NCBI GenBank assembly: GCA_947627395.1
Contig: CANQVW010000005.1
Span: 1 to 27,552, forward strand
DNA from: an uncultured Bacilli bacterium
GTDB taxonomy: Bacteria; Bacillota_I; Bacilli_A; ML615J-28; CAG-698
Reading direction: 5' to 3'
Length of the DNA stretch: 27,552 bases
Below the pieces are notes generated by a model. The model did not search any database, was not told the DNA's origin, and saw only the letters and a list, made by a program, of their open reading frames with translations. Shown one piece after another: positions 14,655 through 23,511 of the stretch. A program made the translations under genes and the position numbers. Every line of letters begins with the position of its first letter. Position 1 is the stretch's first letter.

Positions 14655-14683
14655 TGTACAATTAAAGAAAAAAAGTGTATAAT
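14655..14683 (+). promoter_or_regulatory. Sigma-A promoter of ispH
   Basis: TGTACA (14655-14660), 17-base spacer, TATAAT (14678-14683), 28 bases before the ispH start. Confidence 0.7.
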
Positions 14684-14711
14684 TAAATATATCTTATTGA
14701 TAGGAGTCTAT

Positions 14712-15590
14712 ATGAAAATTCTTAAAATTATTCCCCAAGGTTTTTGTCATGGTGTTCTTCGAGCAATTCACCAAATCAATCATGTTCTTGATGAAAATCA
14801 ATATCAAAAACCTTTATATATGTTAGGTAGTTTGGTTCACAATCGCCATGTTGTTCAATCTTTTGAAGAACGAGGAATAGAGATCATTCATTCTATAGAT
14901 TCCATTCAAGCAGGAACTATTATCATTACTGCTCATGGATTAAGTGTACAAAAACAAAAAGCAATCAAGGAAAAGGGATTAAACATTATTGATGCTACTT
15001 GTGATGAAGTTAAAAAAATTCAAAATCTTGTGCAAAAAAAACTACAAGAAGGTTATACAGTATTGTATTATGGAAAAAAGAATCATGCCGAATGTCAAGC
15101 TATTATTGAATCTAATCCTGAAGTAATTTTAATTGAAAAAATAGAAGATGTTGATCATCTACCTACTATCCAAAATAAAATCTTTTTCACAAGTCAAACG
15201 ACAATGTCTTATTTTGATTTACAGGATATTTTAAATAAATTATCTTTAAAATATAACGAAATTGAAAAAGGAATTGATGTTTGTAATGCAACAAAGCATC
15301 GTCAAGAAGCTGTATTAGAACAAGCTCCTCTTTGTGACTTATGTTTAATTATTGGAGATCCTTCAAGTCATAATACAATGAAATTAAAAGAAATTTGTGA
15401 AGAAAAAGCTCATACAAAAGCAATCTTAATTGAAAATATAGCGGATTTAGCTTCTGTTTCTTTAAATCATATTTCCATACTAGGAATTACTTCTGGTGCA
15501 TCAACTCCTAAAAGTTTAGTGGATGAAGTGATTCAAACGATTCAAAAGAACTATCCTCCTTGTGAAGTGATTACAAAAGTGAATATGTGA
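14712..15590 (+). CDS. ispH: 4-hydroxy-3-methylbut-2-enyl diphosphate reductase
   Basis: 292 residues. IspH makes IPP and DMAPP in the last step of the non-mevalonate (MEP) pathway using a [4Fe-4S] cluster. The three cluster cysteines are Cys12 in GFCHGV, Cys97 in DATCDEV and Cys191 in DVCNATKHRQ. Substrate-binding motifs LVHNRHVV, ITAHGLS, YYGKKNHAE, TSQTTMS, IIGDPSSHNT and GITSGASTP are all present. I use the ATG at 14712 after TAGGAGTCTAT; the TTG 15 bases earlier precedes that site. The lipoprotein gene starts nine bases downstream and probably shares the transcript. Confidence 0.96.
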   Translation: MKILKIIPQGFCHGVLRAIHQINHVLDENQYQKPLYMLGSLVHNRHVVQSFEERGIEIIHSIDSIQAGTIIITAHGLSVQKQKAIKEKGLNIIDATCDEVKKIQNLVQKKLQEGYTVLYYGKKNHAECQAIIESNPEVILIEKIEDVDHLPTIQNKIFFTSQTTMSYFDLQDILNKLSLKYNEIEKGIDVCNATKHRQEAVLEQAPLCDLCLIIGDPSSHNTMKLKEICEEKAHTKAILIENIADLASVSLNHISILGITSGASTPKSLVDEVIQTIQKNYPPCEVITKVNM

Positions 15591-15598
15591 GGTAAAGT

Positions 15599-16324
15599 AT
15601 GAAAAAAATAATGCCTTTAATTTTATGTTGTTTATTTTGCTTTTTTATTGTTGGATGTGGAAAAGATGAAACAAAGGATTTCACATTTGAACTTTCCAAT
15701 GATGAACAAGGCTACATTGTAACTTCTTACAATGGATCTAAAACAGAGATTAAAATTCCTAAAAAATATCAAGGAAAGAATGTCATTGGAATTGGGGAAA
15801 ATGCCTTTTCAAATGTATCAATTACTTCTATTTTTATTCCTGAAACTATTTTAGAAATATCTACTATTTCTTTTTCTAATTATAAAGATTTAGCCTCTAT
15901 TCAAGTGGATGAAAATAATCGTCGCTATGCTTCTATTGATGGTATTTTATATTCAAAATCAAAAGAAATTTTATATCATTATCCAAGAGGTTTGAAAGAA
16001 AAAAGTATTGAAATTCCTAGTCATGTGATGCGTATTGGAAGTTATGCTTTTCAAAATAATGATAAAGTAAAACATATTACTTTTTTAGGAAATTTAAAAG
16101 CTATTGAAACAGGTGCTTTTTCAAATTGTTCTATTCTTAGAACGATTTATATTCCTTCTACTCTTACATCGATGGGAAGTTATGTTTTTTCTAAAAGTAA
16201 TCCTGAATTGGTTGTTCATATTCCTGATGTTGCTATGACAACGGGATGGAATCAAAAATGGAAAGATGATTTTGATGGAACCATCCGTTATGATAATGGA
16301 TATTCAGGGGGAGAAATTAAATAA
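15599..16324 (+). CDS. Lipoprotein with BspA-type leucine-rich repeats
   Basis: 241 residues. The N-terminus has KK, a hydrophobic run with three extra cysteines, and a lipobox IVGC ending at Cys20, so it should be lipid-anchored on the outer face of the membrane. The rest is built of LRR_5 units: IPKKYQGKNVIGIGENAFSN, IPETILEISTISFSNY, IPSHVMRIGSYAFQNN and IPSTLTSMGSYVFSKS, each with the I-P...I...AF pattern. In other species BspA-like proteins bind surfaces or host proteins; the role here is unknown. GTGAGG before the ATG lies just past the ispH stop. No functional tie to ispH is evident. Confidence 0.85.
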   Translation: MKKIMPLILCCLFCFFIVGCGKDETKDFTFELSNDEQGYIVTSYNGSKTEIKIPKKYQGKNVIGIGENAFSNVSITSIFIPETILEISTISFSNYKDLASIQVDENNRRYASIDGILYSKSKEILYHYPRGLKEKSIEIPSHVMRIGSYAFQNNDKVKHITFLGNLKAIETGAFSNCSILRTIYIPSTLTSMGSYVFSKSNPELVVHIPDVAMTTGWNQKWKDDFDGTIRYDNGYSGGEIK

Positions 16325-16327
16325 ATC

Positions 16328-16363
16328 AAAAAAGAGTTCATTTCTAGGAATCAACTCTTTTTT
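16328..16363. terminator. Bidirectional terminator between the lipoprotein gene and pheT
   Basis: AAAAAAGAGTT (16328-16338) pairs with AACTCTTTTTT (16353-16363), with A and T tracts that serve both convergent transcripts. Confidence 0.85.
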
Positions 16364-16375
16364 TATGCAAGAAGA

Positions 16376-18787
16376 TTAACTTCTTAAAGTAATATTTAAT
16401 TTAAATTGTAAATCTTTTAAGATTTTCTTGATTTTATTTTGAATCATTTCTTCTGTCATTGGCTCATTAGAAGTAAACATAATTTTTACTGCTAAAGATT
16501 TTTCATCTTCTTTTAGTGGCGCACCTTCATATAAATCAAAAATCTGTACATCACTTAGAGTTTGTTTTTCTGCTTTTTTGATACATTCAATCACTTCTTT
16601 TGCTTGTACATCTTTTTTCATTACTAAGGCTAAATCTCTTTCAACACTTGGCAATTTAGATATGGATTGATATTTATGAATAGGTTGAGCTTCCTGTAAA
16701 ATGGAATCGATATCTATTTCAAATACATATACATTTTCTAAGCTTTCTTCTAAGGCATATTTTGGATGTAATTGCCCAACAAAGCCAATTTCTTTTCCAT
16801 CGACATAAATACTTGCACTTCGTTTTGGATGTAATTCATTTGTTAGATGCTCTAATGGTAAGAAAGTTGCTTGCTTTTTTAGAGCAGAAAATAAATTTTC
16901 TAATATTCCTTTGACTAAATAGAAATCAACTGTTTCCACTTTTCCATTCCATTCAGTGTTAGAAAATTGATTTGCTAATGCACCTGATAAGTACATTTTT
17001 TCTTTTTTGTTTTCCATTTGTTCTAAGGAAGATGTTTTATAATAGATTTTACCAAGTTCAAAGATAGATATGTTTTTCATTTTTCTTGAGAAATGATATT
17101 GAACAACATTTAATAGTGATGGAAGTAAACTATGTCTTAATACCTTATGATCTTCTGTTAATGGCATTAATAAAGAAATATTTTCTTTTTGTTCTGAAGG
17201 TAGAATGTTAAATTTTTCATTATCTTTTTCATGAACTAATGAATAGCTAACAACTTCATTTAATCCTAATCCTGTTAGAACTTGTTTGATTTTTCTGGTG
17301 TTTTTTTGCGAAGTTGTTAATTCCCCTTTCATATCATCAATAGGTAATGTGGATGGTAATTTATCATATCCATATAATCTTGCAATTTCTTCGCTTAAAT
17401 CTTCCCAAATGGTAATGTCACTTCTTCTGTTTGGAACCATTACCTTTAAGATATCTTTTTCCGTTTCCACTTTAAAAGAAAGAGCTGTTAAAATATGAAG
17501 CATTTCATCTTTTGTAATGTGAGTTCCTAAGCGATGATTGATTTGATCTGTTGTTACATTGATTTCTCGGTCTGGAATGTGATTACATCCAACAAAAGAA
17601 GGCTCTCCAACAATATGTGCTTGTGCTAAAGTTTGGAATAAATAACAAGCATAATCTAAGGCAAACTTGGTTCGGTTGACATCAACATTTCTTTCATATC
17701 TTGCGGATGCTTCACTATGTAAGTTAAGTCTTGCAGCTGTTTTACGAATGGTCATTGGGTCAAAGACAGCGGCTTCTAACATAATATTTTTGGTAGAGGA
17801 AGTAATTTCAGAATCTAATCCTCCCATAACACCCCCTAAACATTGTGGTTGTTTTCCATCTGTAATGACAATATCTTGTGCTTTTAGGATTCGCTCTTGA
17901 TTATCTAGAGTTGTGAACTTTTCTTCTTCTTTTGCATTTCGAATGACAATAGTATGTCCTAATTTATCTAGGTCAAAGGCATGAAGAGGTTGACCAAATA
18001 AAGCCATAATGTAATTGGTAATGTCAACACAATTATTAATGGGTCGAATGCCAAATGCGATTAGACGTGAAGATAACCATCTTGGGGAAGGACCTAAAAC
18101 AACATCACGAATGATTTGTCCATAATATGCACTACAAGCAGGGGTTTCAATTTGAATATTCAATTTAGGTTCTTGGGTTTTTAAATCACGAACAAGTTCA
18201 TAGGTTAATGGTTTTAAAGGACGATGAAAGACAGCACTAAATTCATAAGCAACTCCAATCATAGATAACATATCTCCACGATTTGGTGTTAATCCTAATG
18301 TTAGGATTGGATCATCTAAATTTAGGGCTTTGCTTGCTTTTGTGCCAATTTCAACTGGATCTTCAAAATAGTAAATTCCTTGACTAAATTTTTCATCAAT
18401 GAATTTCTTCTCAACACCTAATTCTTGTAAAGAACAAACCATACCACAAGATTCAACGCCACGAATCTTGGATTTTTTAATGGTACCACCATCTAAAACA
18501 CAACCTTCTTTTGCCACAATGACATATTGTCCCGCTTCCACATTTTTAGCACCACAAACAATATTTAAAACTTCATCTTTGACATCGACTGTTAAACAAT
18601 TTAAGTGATCACTATCGGGATGAGGCACTTTCGTAAGAACGTGACCAATGACAGCATGACTTGCATGAACTAATTCTTCAACTCCTTCGACTTCAATTGA
18701 ATAAAGACTGACTTTATTAACAATTTCTTCAATACTTAGTCCTGTTAAGTCGATGAGTTCATTTAACCATTCTAATTTTACTCTCAT
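16376..18787 (-). CDS. pheT: Phenylalanyl-tRNA synthetase beta subunit
   Basis: 803 residues, full length. The order is an EMAP-like tRNA-binding domain (about 40-150; PDSDHLNCLTVDV, NIVCGAKNVEAGQYVIVA), the B3/B4 editing domain (about 210-390; RPINNCVDITNYIMALFGQPLHAFD), the B5 domain (about 405-475), a catalytic-like core (LFSALKK, ELHPKRSASI) and the C-terminal ferredoxin-fold anticodon-binding domain (SKLPSVERDLALVM to the end). It forms an alpha2-beta2 enzyme with PheS. TAGGAGGAAAACA precedes the ATG, ten bases after the pheS stop. Confidence 0.97.
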   Translation of the reverse strand: MRVKLEWLNELIDLTGLSIEEIVNKVSLYSIEVEGVEELVHASHAVIGHVLTKVPHPDSDHLNCLTVDVKDEVLNIVCGAKNVEAGQYVIVAKEGCVLDGGTIKKSKIRGVESCGMVCSLQELGVEKKFIDEKFSQGIYYFEDPVEIGTKASKALNLDDPILTLGLTPNRGDMLSMIGVAYEFSAVFHRPLKPLTYELVRDLKTQEPKLNIQIETPACSAYYGQIIRDVVLGPSPRWLSSRLIAFGIRPINNCVDITNYIMALFGQPLHAFDLDKLGHTIVIRNAKEEEKFTTLDNQERILKAQDIVITDGKQPQCLGGVMGGLDSEITSSTKNIMLEAAVFDPMTIRKTAARLNLHSEASARYERNVDVNRTKFALDYACYLFQTLAQAHIVGEPSFVGCNHIPDREINVTTDQINHRLGTHITKDEMLHILTALSFKVETEKDILKVMVPNRRSDITIWEDLSEEIARLYGYDKLPSTLPIDDMKGELTTSQKNTRKIKQVLTGLGLNEVVSYSLVHEKDNEKFNILPSEQKENISLLMPLTEDHKVLRHSLLPSLLNVVQYHFSRKMKNISIFELGKIYYKTSSLEQMENKKEKMYLSGALANQFSNTEWNGKVETVDFYLVKGILENLFSALKKQATFLPLEHLTNELHPKRSASIYVDGKEIGFVGQLHPKYALEESLENVYVFEIDIDSILQEAQPIHKYQSISKLPSVERDLALVMKKDVQAKEVIECIKKAEKQTLSDVQIFDLYEGAPLKEDEKSLAVKIMFTSNEPMTEEMIQNKIKKILKDLQFKLNITLRS

Positions 18788-18797
18788 TGTTTTCCTC

Positions 18798-19823
18798 CTA
18801 AAATTGTTTTAAGAATCGTTCGTCATTGATATAAAATTGACGAATATCATCAATACCATATTTTAACATCGCAATACGCTCAATACCAACGCCAAAGGCA
18901 AATCCTTGGTATTTGTTTCGATCATATCCTGCCATTTCTAACACATTTGGATGTACCATTCCAGCGCCTAAAATTTCAATCCAACCACTACCTTTACATA
19001 AGGAGCATCCTTTTCCTTTACATTTAAAGCATTGGACATCTACTTCTACACTCGGTTCCGTAAATGGAAAAAAGGAAGGACGGAAACGAATTTCTAATTC
19101 ATCTTTAAAAATGGTATGAGCAAGATGTGTTAAGGTTCCTTTTAAGTCAGCCATGGTGACATTCTCTCCTACAACTAATCCTTCACATTGCATAAATTGA
19201 TGAGAATGTGTAGCATCATCAGCATCACGACGATACACTTTTCCAGGACAAATAATTTTTACTGGTTTTCCTTTTGCTTCAAGCAAAGTATGAGCTTGAA
19301 CGGGTGAAGTATGAGTACGAAGTAGAGTTGTTTCATTAATATAAAATGAATCTTGCATTTCTCTTGCTGGATGTCCTTTTGGAAGGTTCAACATTTCAAA
19401 GTTGTATAAATCTTCTTCTACTTCAGGACCTTCTTTAATTTGATATCCCATACCAATAAAAGCATCTTCTAATTCTTCAATGATACTCATTAATGGATGT
19501 AATGTTCCTGTTTTTATTTTCTTTCCAGGAAGAGTGACATCAATCTTTTCTTCCTCTAATTTTTTTAATACAGCTTTATCTTCAATTTCTTTTCGTTTTG
19601 TTTCAATTTTTTCTTCAACTTTAATCTTAAATTGATTGGCAAGTAAACCAAGTTCCTTTCTAGCTTCTGCTGTTAAATCTTTCATCTTGGACATGATTTC
19701 TTGCAATTTACTTTTCTTTCCTAAAAAACTGGCTTTCTTTTCGTTTAAATCATGGATCGTTTCCACATGTTCAATTTCACAAAAAGCATCCTCAGTTAAT
19801 TTTTCTAATTGATCTTTCATCAT
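18798..19823 (-). CDS. pheS: Phenylalanyl-tRNA synthetase alpha subunit
   Basis: 341 residues. An N-terminal coiled coil (about 1-90) is followed by the class II catalytic domain: LLRTHTSPVQAHTL, RRDADDATHSHQFMQCEGLVVG, FRPSFFPFTEPSVEVDVQCF (motif 2) and GFAFGVGIERIAMLKYGIDDIRQF (motif 3). A Cys pair cluster CFKCKGKGCSLCKGSG (about 267-282) could bind a metal. AAAGGAGATAA precedes the ATG pair at 19823. The gene is controlled by the T-box leader directly upstream and is co-transcribed with pheT. Confidence 0.97.
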   Translation of the reverse strand: MMKDQLEKLTEDAFCEIEHVETIHDLNEKKASFLGKKSKLQEIMSKMKDLTAEARKELGLLANQFKIKVEEKIETKRKEIEDKAVLKKLEEEKIDVTLPGKKIKTGTLHPLMSIIEELEDAFIGMGYQIKEGPEVEEDLYNFEMLNLPKGHPAREMQDSFYINETTLLRTHTSPVQAHTLLEAKGKPVKIICPGKVYRRDADDATHSHQFMQCEGLVVGENVTMADLKGTLTHLAHTIFKDELEIRFRPSFFPFTEPSVEVDVQCFKCKGKGCSLCKGSGWIEILGAGMVHPNVLEMAGYDRNKYQGFAFGVGIERIAMLKYGIDDIRQFYINDERFLKQF

Positions 19824-19851
19824 TTATCTCCTTTCAAAATTGTTTTAAAAT

Positions 19852-20083
19852 AAAAAACCTTAGAGTCTAATTCTTACAATTAGATTTCTAAGGACGAAAA
19901 ATCGCGGTACCACCTTAGTTAGAAAGAGTACTTTCTCACTCATTGATTGATAACGGAACTACCCGGGCTAAAGGTGTGCCACTCCAAAGACGAATTCACA
20001 GAACAGTGTGGAAAATACTTGCACCAAATGTATTTCTCTCTTGCCTTCTTTTTTCTGCTACTACTTCTTCATCAACATTTTAT
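19852..20083 (-). ncRNA. T-box leader (tRNA-Phe sensing) of pheST
   Basis: The minus strand carries the T-box sequence AAGGTGGTACCGCG (19915-19903 region), followed by a terminator: CCTTAGA...TCTAAGG with a T6 run (19893-19852). The upstream Stem I region has the AGAGAG and GGTGCAAG elements, and the specifier context GTGAATTCGTC, in which TTC (19994-19992) is the Phe codon. Uncharged tRNA-Phe would pair with the specifier and UGGU region and open the antiterminator, permitting pheST expression. It starts about 7 bases after the TATAAT at 20095-20090. Confidence 0.93.
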
Positions 20084-20089
20084 AGTTCA

Positions 20090-20118
20090 ATTATACCATT
20101 ACTGGTTTTCTTTTTCAA
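20090..20118 (-). promoter_or_regulatory. Sigma-A promoter of the T-box-pheST unit
   Basis: Minus strand TTGAAA (20118-20113), 17-base spacer, TATAAT (20095-20090). Confidence 0.82.
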
Positions 20119-20146
20119 TACTTTATAATGGATTGTTCCTATTTTT

Positions 20147-21523
20147 TTAACTTTCTTCACCCTCTATGTTCATAGGAATAACCATCTTCTTCTTTAATTG
20201 ATGATAAATAATAATGAGTGAAATCATATGAACAAAAGCTGTTACAATCCAACTAATTGGATAAGAAACATACAAGTTTTGTAATGTATGGTGGCTCTTA
20301 AAGAATGTTTGAATCCAAACAATACGAAATACACAAGCTCCTAATATCGATACAATCATGGGTACAATGGAGTGTCCAAGACCTCGAAGAGATCCAACCA
20401 AAACATCCATAATGCCACACAAGAAATAAGTTAAACAAATAAAGGACATTCTTGTTAATCCATATTGAATTGCATCACTATCAGATGTATAAATTCTTAA
20501 TAAATACTTTCCGGAAAAGAAAGCACTATATCCTAAGAAAATTCCTGTAATAATAACACAAAGAACAGAATATAAAGCAACTTTCTTACAATTCTTTAGT
20601 TTTCCAGCACCAAAATTTTGACTCGTAAAAGTAATGCATCCTTGATAAAAAGCATTCATCGAAACATAGACAAATCCTTCAATATTTGCAGCTGCTGTAT
20701 TTCCTAATACAACAAGTGTATTATTAAATGAATTAACCGCCGATTGTACAAAGACATTACTAATGGAAAATAAAGACCCTTGAATTCCCGCAGGAAGTCC
20801 AATAAAAATCATTTCTTTTAAACATCTTCCATGTAAACGTAATTGTTTTAAATCTAAATGTAAGATTCCCTTTTTTCTCATTAAACAAATAATAATCATC
20901 ATGGAAGAAATGGCTTCTGAAACGATCGTTCCAATCGCAACTCCCGCAACATCCATATGTAACTCTAAGACAAAGAAAAAATTTAATCCAACATTGGCAA
21001 GACCAGCAATTCCTAAAAAACATAAAGGTTTTCTTGTTTCACCAACAGCATTTAAAATGGCAGCTCCAAAATTATATAACATATTAAAAATAATTCCACC
21101 AAAATAAATTTGTAAATAAAGGGTAGCAAGATCAATACAATCCTCTGTTGTTTTCATAATTTCTAACCAAGTTCTAGCCGTGAAAACCCCAAAAACAGTT
21201 AGAAAAGCTCCAGAAATCAAAGCAAATAAAATCGCAGTATGCACCAATTTATGAACTTTTTCATCGTTTTTTTGTCCGATAGCTCTTGCAATCGTAACAT
21301 TTGCCCCCACAGATACACCAATAAATAAATTGACAATCAAATTGGTTAGGGCACCCGTAGATCCAACGGCAGCCAAAGAGGCATCTCCACAGTAATTCCC
21401 CACCACAATTAAATCGACAGCATTGTATAGTAATTGTAAGATACTTGTAAGAATAACAGGTATGGTAAAGATAATAATCTTTTTTAATAAATTTCCAGAT
21501 TGCATATCCATTGCTTTTGTCAT
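20147..21523 (-). CDS. MATE family efflux transporter
   Basis: 458 residues with 12 predicted membrane segments in two six-helix halves. The N-terminal PVILTSILQLLYNAVDLIVVGNYCG with AAVGSTG, and the GVSVGANVTIARAIGQ loop, are the typical MATE signature; the second half starts at GLPAGIQGSLFSISN and includes ANIEGFVYVSMNAFYQGCITFTSQNFGAGK. It exports cationic drugs or metabolites by Na+ or H+ antiport; the substrate cannot be told. I use the ATG at 21523, eight bases after AAGGAAG; the GTG at 21532 overlaps that site. No terminator is seen before the pheST promoter. Confidence 0.92.
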   Translation of the reverse strand: MTKAMDMQSGNLLKKIIIFTIPVILTSILQLLYNAVDLIVVGNYCGDASLAAVGSTGALTNLIVNLFIGVSVGANVTIARAIGQKNDEKVHKLVHTAILFALISGAFLTVFGVFTARTWLEIMKTTEDCIDLATLYLQIYFGGIIFNMLYNFGAAILNAVGETRKPLCFLGIAGLANVGLNFFFVLELHMDVAGVAIGTIVSEAISSMMIIICLMRKKGILHLDLKQLRLHGRCLKEMIFIGLPAGIQGSLFSISNVFVQSAVNSFNNTLVVLGNTAAANIEGFVYVSMNAFYQGCITFTSQNFGAGKLKNCKKVALYSVLCVIITGIFLGYSAFFSGKYLLRIYTSDSDAIQYGLTRMSFICLTYFLCGIMDVLVGSLRGLGHSIVPMIVSILGACVFRIVWIQTFFKSHHTLQNLYVSYPISWIVTAFVHMISLIIIYHQLKKKMVIPMNIEGEES

Positions 21524-21552
21524 CAAGACCACTTCCTTACTAACAAGTAAAT

Positions 21553-21581
21553 ATTATATCGCAAAATAAAAAAGAATGCAA
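21553..21581 (-). promoter_or_regulatory. Sigma-A promoter of the MATE gene
   Basis: Minus strand TTGCAT (21581-21576), 17-base spacer, TATAAT (21558-21553). Confidence 0.75.
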
Positions 21582-21589
21582 ATAAAAAT

Positions 21590-21621
21590 GAAAATATCCA
21601 GTTGAAAAACTGGATATTTTC
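21590..21621 (-). terminator. Terminator of the CotD-like gene
   Basis: GAAAATATCCAGTT (21590-21603) and AACTGGATATTTTC (21608-21621) form a perfect 14-bp stem with a 4-base loop. On the minus strand it is followed by ATTTTTATTT. Confidence 0.8.
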
Positions 21622-21651
21622 ATTTCATATTAGGAGCTCCTACTAAATGGA

Positions 21652-21936
21652 TTAAAATGCATTTTGATTTGAAAAATCATCATTAACTACATTTTGGTTT
21701 TGATTAAAAGACATACCTGGGCAACTTCCTAAGTTTTCTTCAGAATAATCTGTGTGTTCGCAACAAATTGGGCGTGGAACATATTGATGTCTTTTAATGC
21801 AATGGTTACAAATTTGGGTAACATTTTCACAAATGTGTGGTTGGTTGATAATTTGATAACGATGAACAACATTTACTTGACGAGTAACGATAGGTGGTAA
21901 ATTCGTGACTGTTGTGTTTGTGTAATTTTGATTCAC
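21652..21936 (-). CDS. Spore coat protein, CotD family-like
   Basis: 94 residues, rich in Asn, His, Gln and Cys: six cysteines (36, 43, 46, 58, 59, 72), with PIVTRQVNVVHRYQIINQPHIC followed by CNHCIKRHQYVPRPICCEH. The PPIV...H...CCEH layout resembles CotD, an inner-coat protein of Bacillus, though the match is by composition and short motifs. I use the GTG at 21936, eight bases after AGGAGG; the GTG at 21945 overlaps that site. It is a monocistronic gene with its own terminator, as is common for coat genes. No clear sporulation promoter could be set. Confidence 0.68.
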   Translation of the reverse strand: MNQNYTNTTVTNLPPIVTRQVNVVHRYQIINQPHICENVTQICNHCIKRHQYVPRPICCEHTDYSEENLGSCPGMSFNQNQNVVNDDFSNQNAF

Positions 21937-22008
21937 TTTAAACACCTCCTTTTGTTACTATTATATTAAACTTCTTCTTTTTGGTATGGATAATTGCACA
22001 TTTTTCAT

Positions 22009-22037
22009 TTGACATCAACATAAATTTATTGTACAAT
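22009..22037 (+). promoter_or_regulatory. Sigma-A promoter of clpP
   Basis: TTGACA (22009-22014), 17-base spacer, TACAAT (22032-22037). I saw no CtsR-type tandem heptad repeat here. Confidence 0.85.
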
Positions 22038-22060
22038 AAAGAAAACCAAGGAGGAATTAT

Positions 22061-22642
22061 ATGTATACAATACCTTATGTCATTGAAAAAACATCCTTAG
22101 GAGAGAGATCCTATGATATTTATTCCCGTCTTCTAAAAGATAGAATTATTATGTTGAGTGGAGAGATTGATGACGGATTAGCCAATTCTGTTGTGGCTCA
22201 ATTATTATTTCTAGCTGCGGAAAATAGTAATGAAGATATAAAAATTTATATTAATTCTCCTGGAGGAAGTATTTCCGCAGGAATGGCCATTTATGACACT
22301 ATGAATCTAATTCAACCTAAAGTATCCACCATTTGTATTGGTATGGCAGCAAGTATGGCAGCATTCCTTTTAGCAAGTGGTGAAAAAGGAAAAAGATTTG
22401 CTCTACCCAATAGTGAAATCATGATTCATCAACCTTTAGGAGGAGCACAAGGTCAAGCAACAGAAATTAAAATTGCCGCCGAACATATCTTAAAAATTAA
22501 AGAAAGAATGAACAAAATACTTTCTGAAAAAACAAATCAACCGTTAGAAAAAATTGAAATGGATACAGAACGTGATCATTATATGTTTAGTGATGAAGCA
22601 AAGGCTTATGGAATTATTGATGACATTTTAGAGAAAAAATAA
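22061..22642 (+). CDS. clpP: ATP-dependent Clp protease proteolytic subunit
   Basis: 193 residues. The catalytic triad is in the standard positions: Ser98 in GMAASMAAF, His123 in MIHQPLGG and Asp172 in TERDHYMF. The oxyanion-hole region YINSPGGSISAGMAIYDTM is intact. It forms the double-heptamer proteolytic chamber used by ClpX or ClpC. AAGGAGGAATTAT precedes the ATG. Its neighbours include an Spx-like protein, a classic ClpXP substrate in B. subtilis. Confidence 0.97.
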   Translation: MYTIPYVIEKTSLGERSYDIYSRLLKDRIIMLSGEIDDGLANSVVAQLLFLAAENSNEDIKIYINSPGGSISAGMAIYDTMNLIQPKVSTICIGMAASMAAFLLASGEKGKRFALPNSEIMIHQPLGGAQGQATEIKIAAEHILKIKERMNKILSEKTNQPLEKIEMDTERDHYMFSDEAKAYGIIDDILEKK

Positions 22643-22647
22643 TAATT

Positions 22648-22673
22648 AAAGTGGATGTTTTAGCATCCACTTT
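22648..22673. terminator. Bidirectional terminator between clpP and the alarmone synthetase gene
   Basis: AAAGTGGATG (22648-22657) pairs with CATCCACTTT (22664-22673). It touches the stop codon of the convergent gene. Confidence 0.85.
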
Positions 22674-23344
22674 TATTCATAATCTCCATCTGTTGGATCA
22701 GCACCCCACACTGTATAAAGCATTTCTTTATCTTCACGGGTTGTAATCTCTAATTCACCAATGGCATCTTTAATTTTACTCATTTCATTATCTAAGTTTT
22801 CCGCAATCTTACTTGCTTCCACCAATCTTGTTTGAATACTTTCAGGGATATTACGATAATATTTATATTTTAAAGAATGTTCAATGGAGGCCCAAAGATG
22901 CATCGCTAATGTGCGAATTTGAAATTCAATATTAATGGGCATTTGTCCATCAATGGTTTCCGCATTGTATTTTGCAATGACATGTAAAGATCGATATCCT
23001 GAAGGTTTCGGATGAGCAATATAATCTTTAATTAAATAGATTTCAATATCCTTTCTTGATTTTAATAAATCAAAAATTTCATACACTTCTTGTGTATATT
23101 TACAAATAATACGAATGCCTCCAATATCCGATAAGTTACGAACTTCTTCAAAAGGCATTTTCATTCGCTCCAATTTTTCCATAATACTCTTGGGAGTTTT
23201 TACACGTCCACGAATACTTTCAATCGGATTTTTCTTTCCTGCTAGAATATATTGTTTACGAATGGATTCTAATTTTAAAACAAATCCAGAAACTGCTAAA
23301 TCGTATGGTTGTAAGAACTTTAACCAATTAAATTCTTTTTCCAA
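22673..23344 (-). CDS. relQ: Small alarmone synthetase (RelQ/SasB type)
   Basis: About 223 residues, a synthetase-only RelA/SpoT protein with no hydrolase, TGS or ACT domain. Motifs: ESIRGRVKTPKSIMEKLERM, FEEVRNLSDIGGIRIICKY, HPKPSGYRSLHVI (GYRSLH motif), NIEFQIRTLAMHLWASIEH and LKYKYYRNIPE, followed by a C-terminal helix (about 175-215) as in SasB/RelQ. It makes (p)ppGpp or related alarmones from GDP/GTP and ATP. The start is uncertain: I use TTG at 23344, seven bases after AAAGGTGG, since the GTG at 23353 lies inside that site; the alternative adds MAI. Confidence 0.93.
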   Translation of the reverse strand: MEKEFNWLKFLQPYDLAVSGFVLKLESIRKQYILAGKKNPIESIRGRVKTPKSIMEKLERMKMPFEEVRNLSDIGGIRIICKYTQEVYEIFDLLKSRKDIEIYLIKDYIAHPKPSGYRSLHVIAKYNAETIDGQMPINIEFQIRTLAMHLWASIEHSLKYKYYRNIPESIQTRLVEASKIAENLDNEMSKIKDAIGELEITTREDKEMLYTVWGADPTDGDYE

Positions 23345-23370
23345 AATTGCCACCTTTTCTTTCTCTTTCC

Positions 23371-23379
23371 ATTATACCA
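23371..23379 (-). promoter_or_regulatory. Extended -10 promoter of the alarmone synthetase gene
   Basis: Minus strand TGGTATAAT (23379-23371), with a weak TAGAAA 18 bases upstream. It is divergent from the CYTH promoter. Confidence 0.6.
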
Positions 23380-23440
23380 TATTTTTTAAAATAATTTCTA
23401 TTTTTTTGGAATATTGTTAAAAAAAATGATAAAAATAGTA

Positions 23441-23468
23441 TTGCAATTTTAAAAATTTTATGTATAAT
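23441..23468 (+). promoter_or_regulatory. Sigma-A promoter of the CYTH gene
   Basis: TTGCAA (23441-23446), 16-base spacer, TATAAT (23463-23468). Confidence 0.7.
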
Positions 23469-23511
23469 AGTATACAAACTGCGTGTAGGAAAATTTAGAA
23501 AGGAGAAATGT

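Larger units (their letters stand above)
14326..14696. other. Gene-free flank between dpnM and ispH
   Basis: No reading frame over 20 codons is convincing. The stretch contains the dpnM promoter, an inverted repeat (14448-14508), a leader hairpin TAATCATTC/GAATGATTA (14390-14398 and 14425-14433, T7 on the plus strand), the right copy of the 14-nt direct repeat and the ispH promoter. Confidence 0.6.

Noticed and set aside
20760..21023. 87-codon frame inside the MATE gene
   Set aside because: Shadow of a conserved transporter in another frame, composition Cys/Phe/Trp-rich.
21630..21642. TAGGAGCTCCTA palindrome before the CotD-like stop
   Set aside because: Short, no U tract; the 14-bp hairpin just downstream is the evident terminator.
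22009..22060. CtsR operator before clpP
   Set aside because: The GGTCAAA-type direct heptads are not present; only a sigma-A promoter can be supported.
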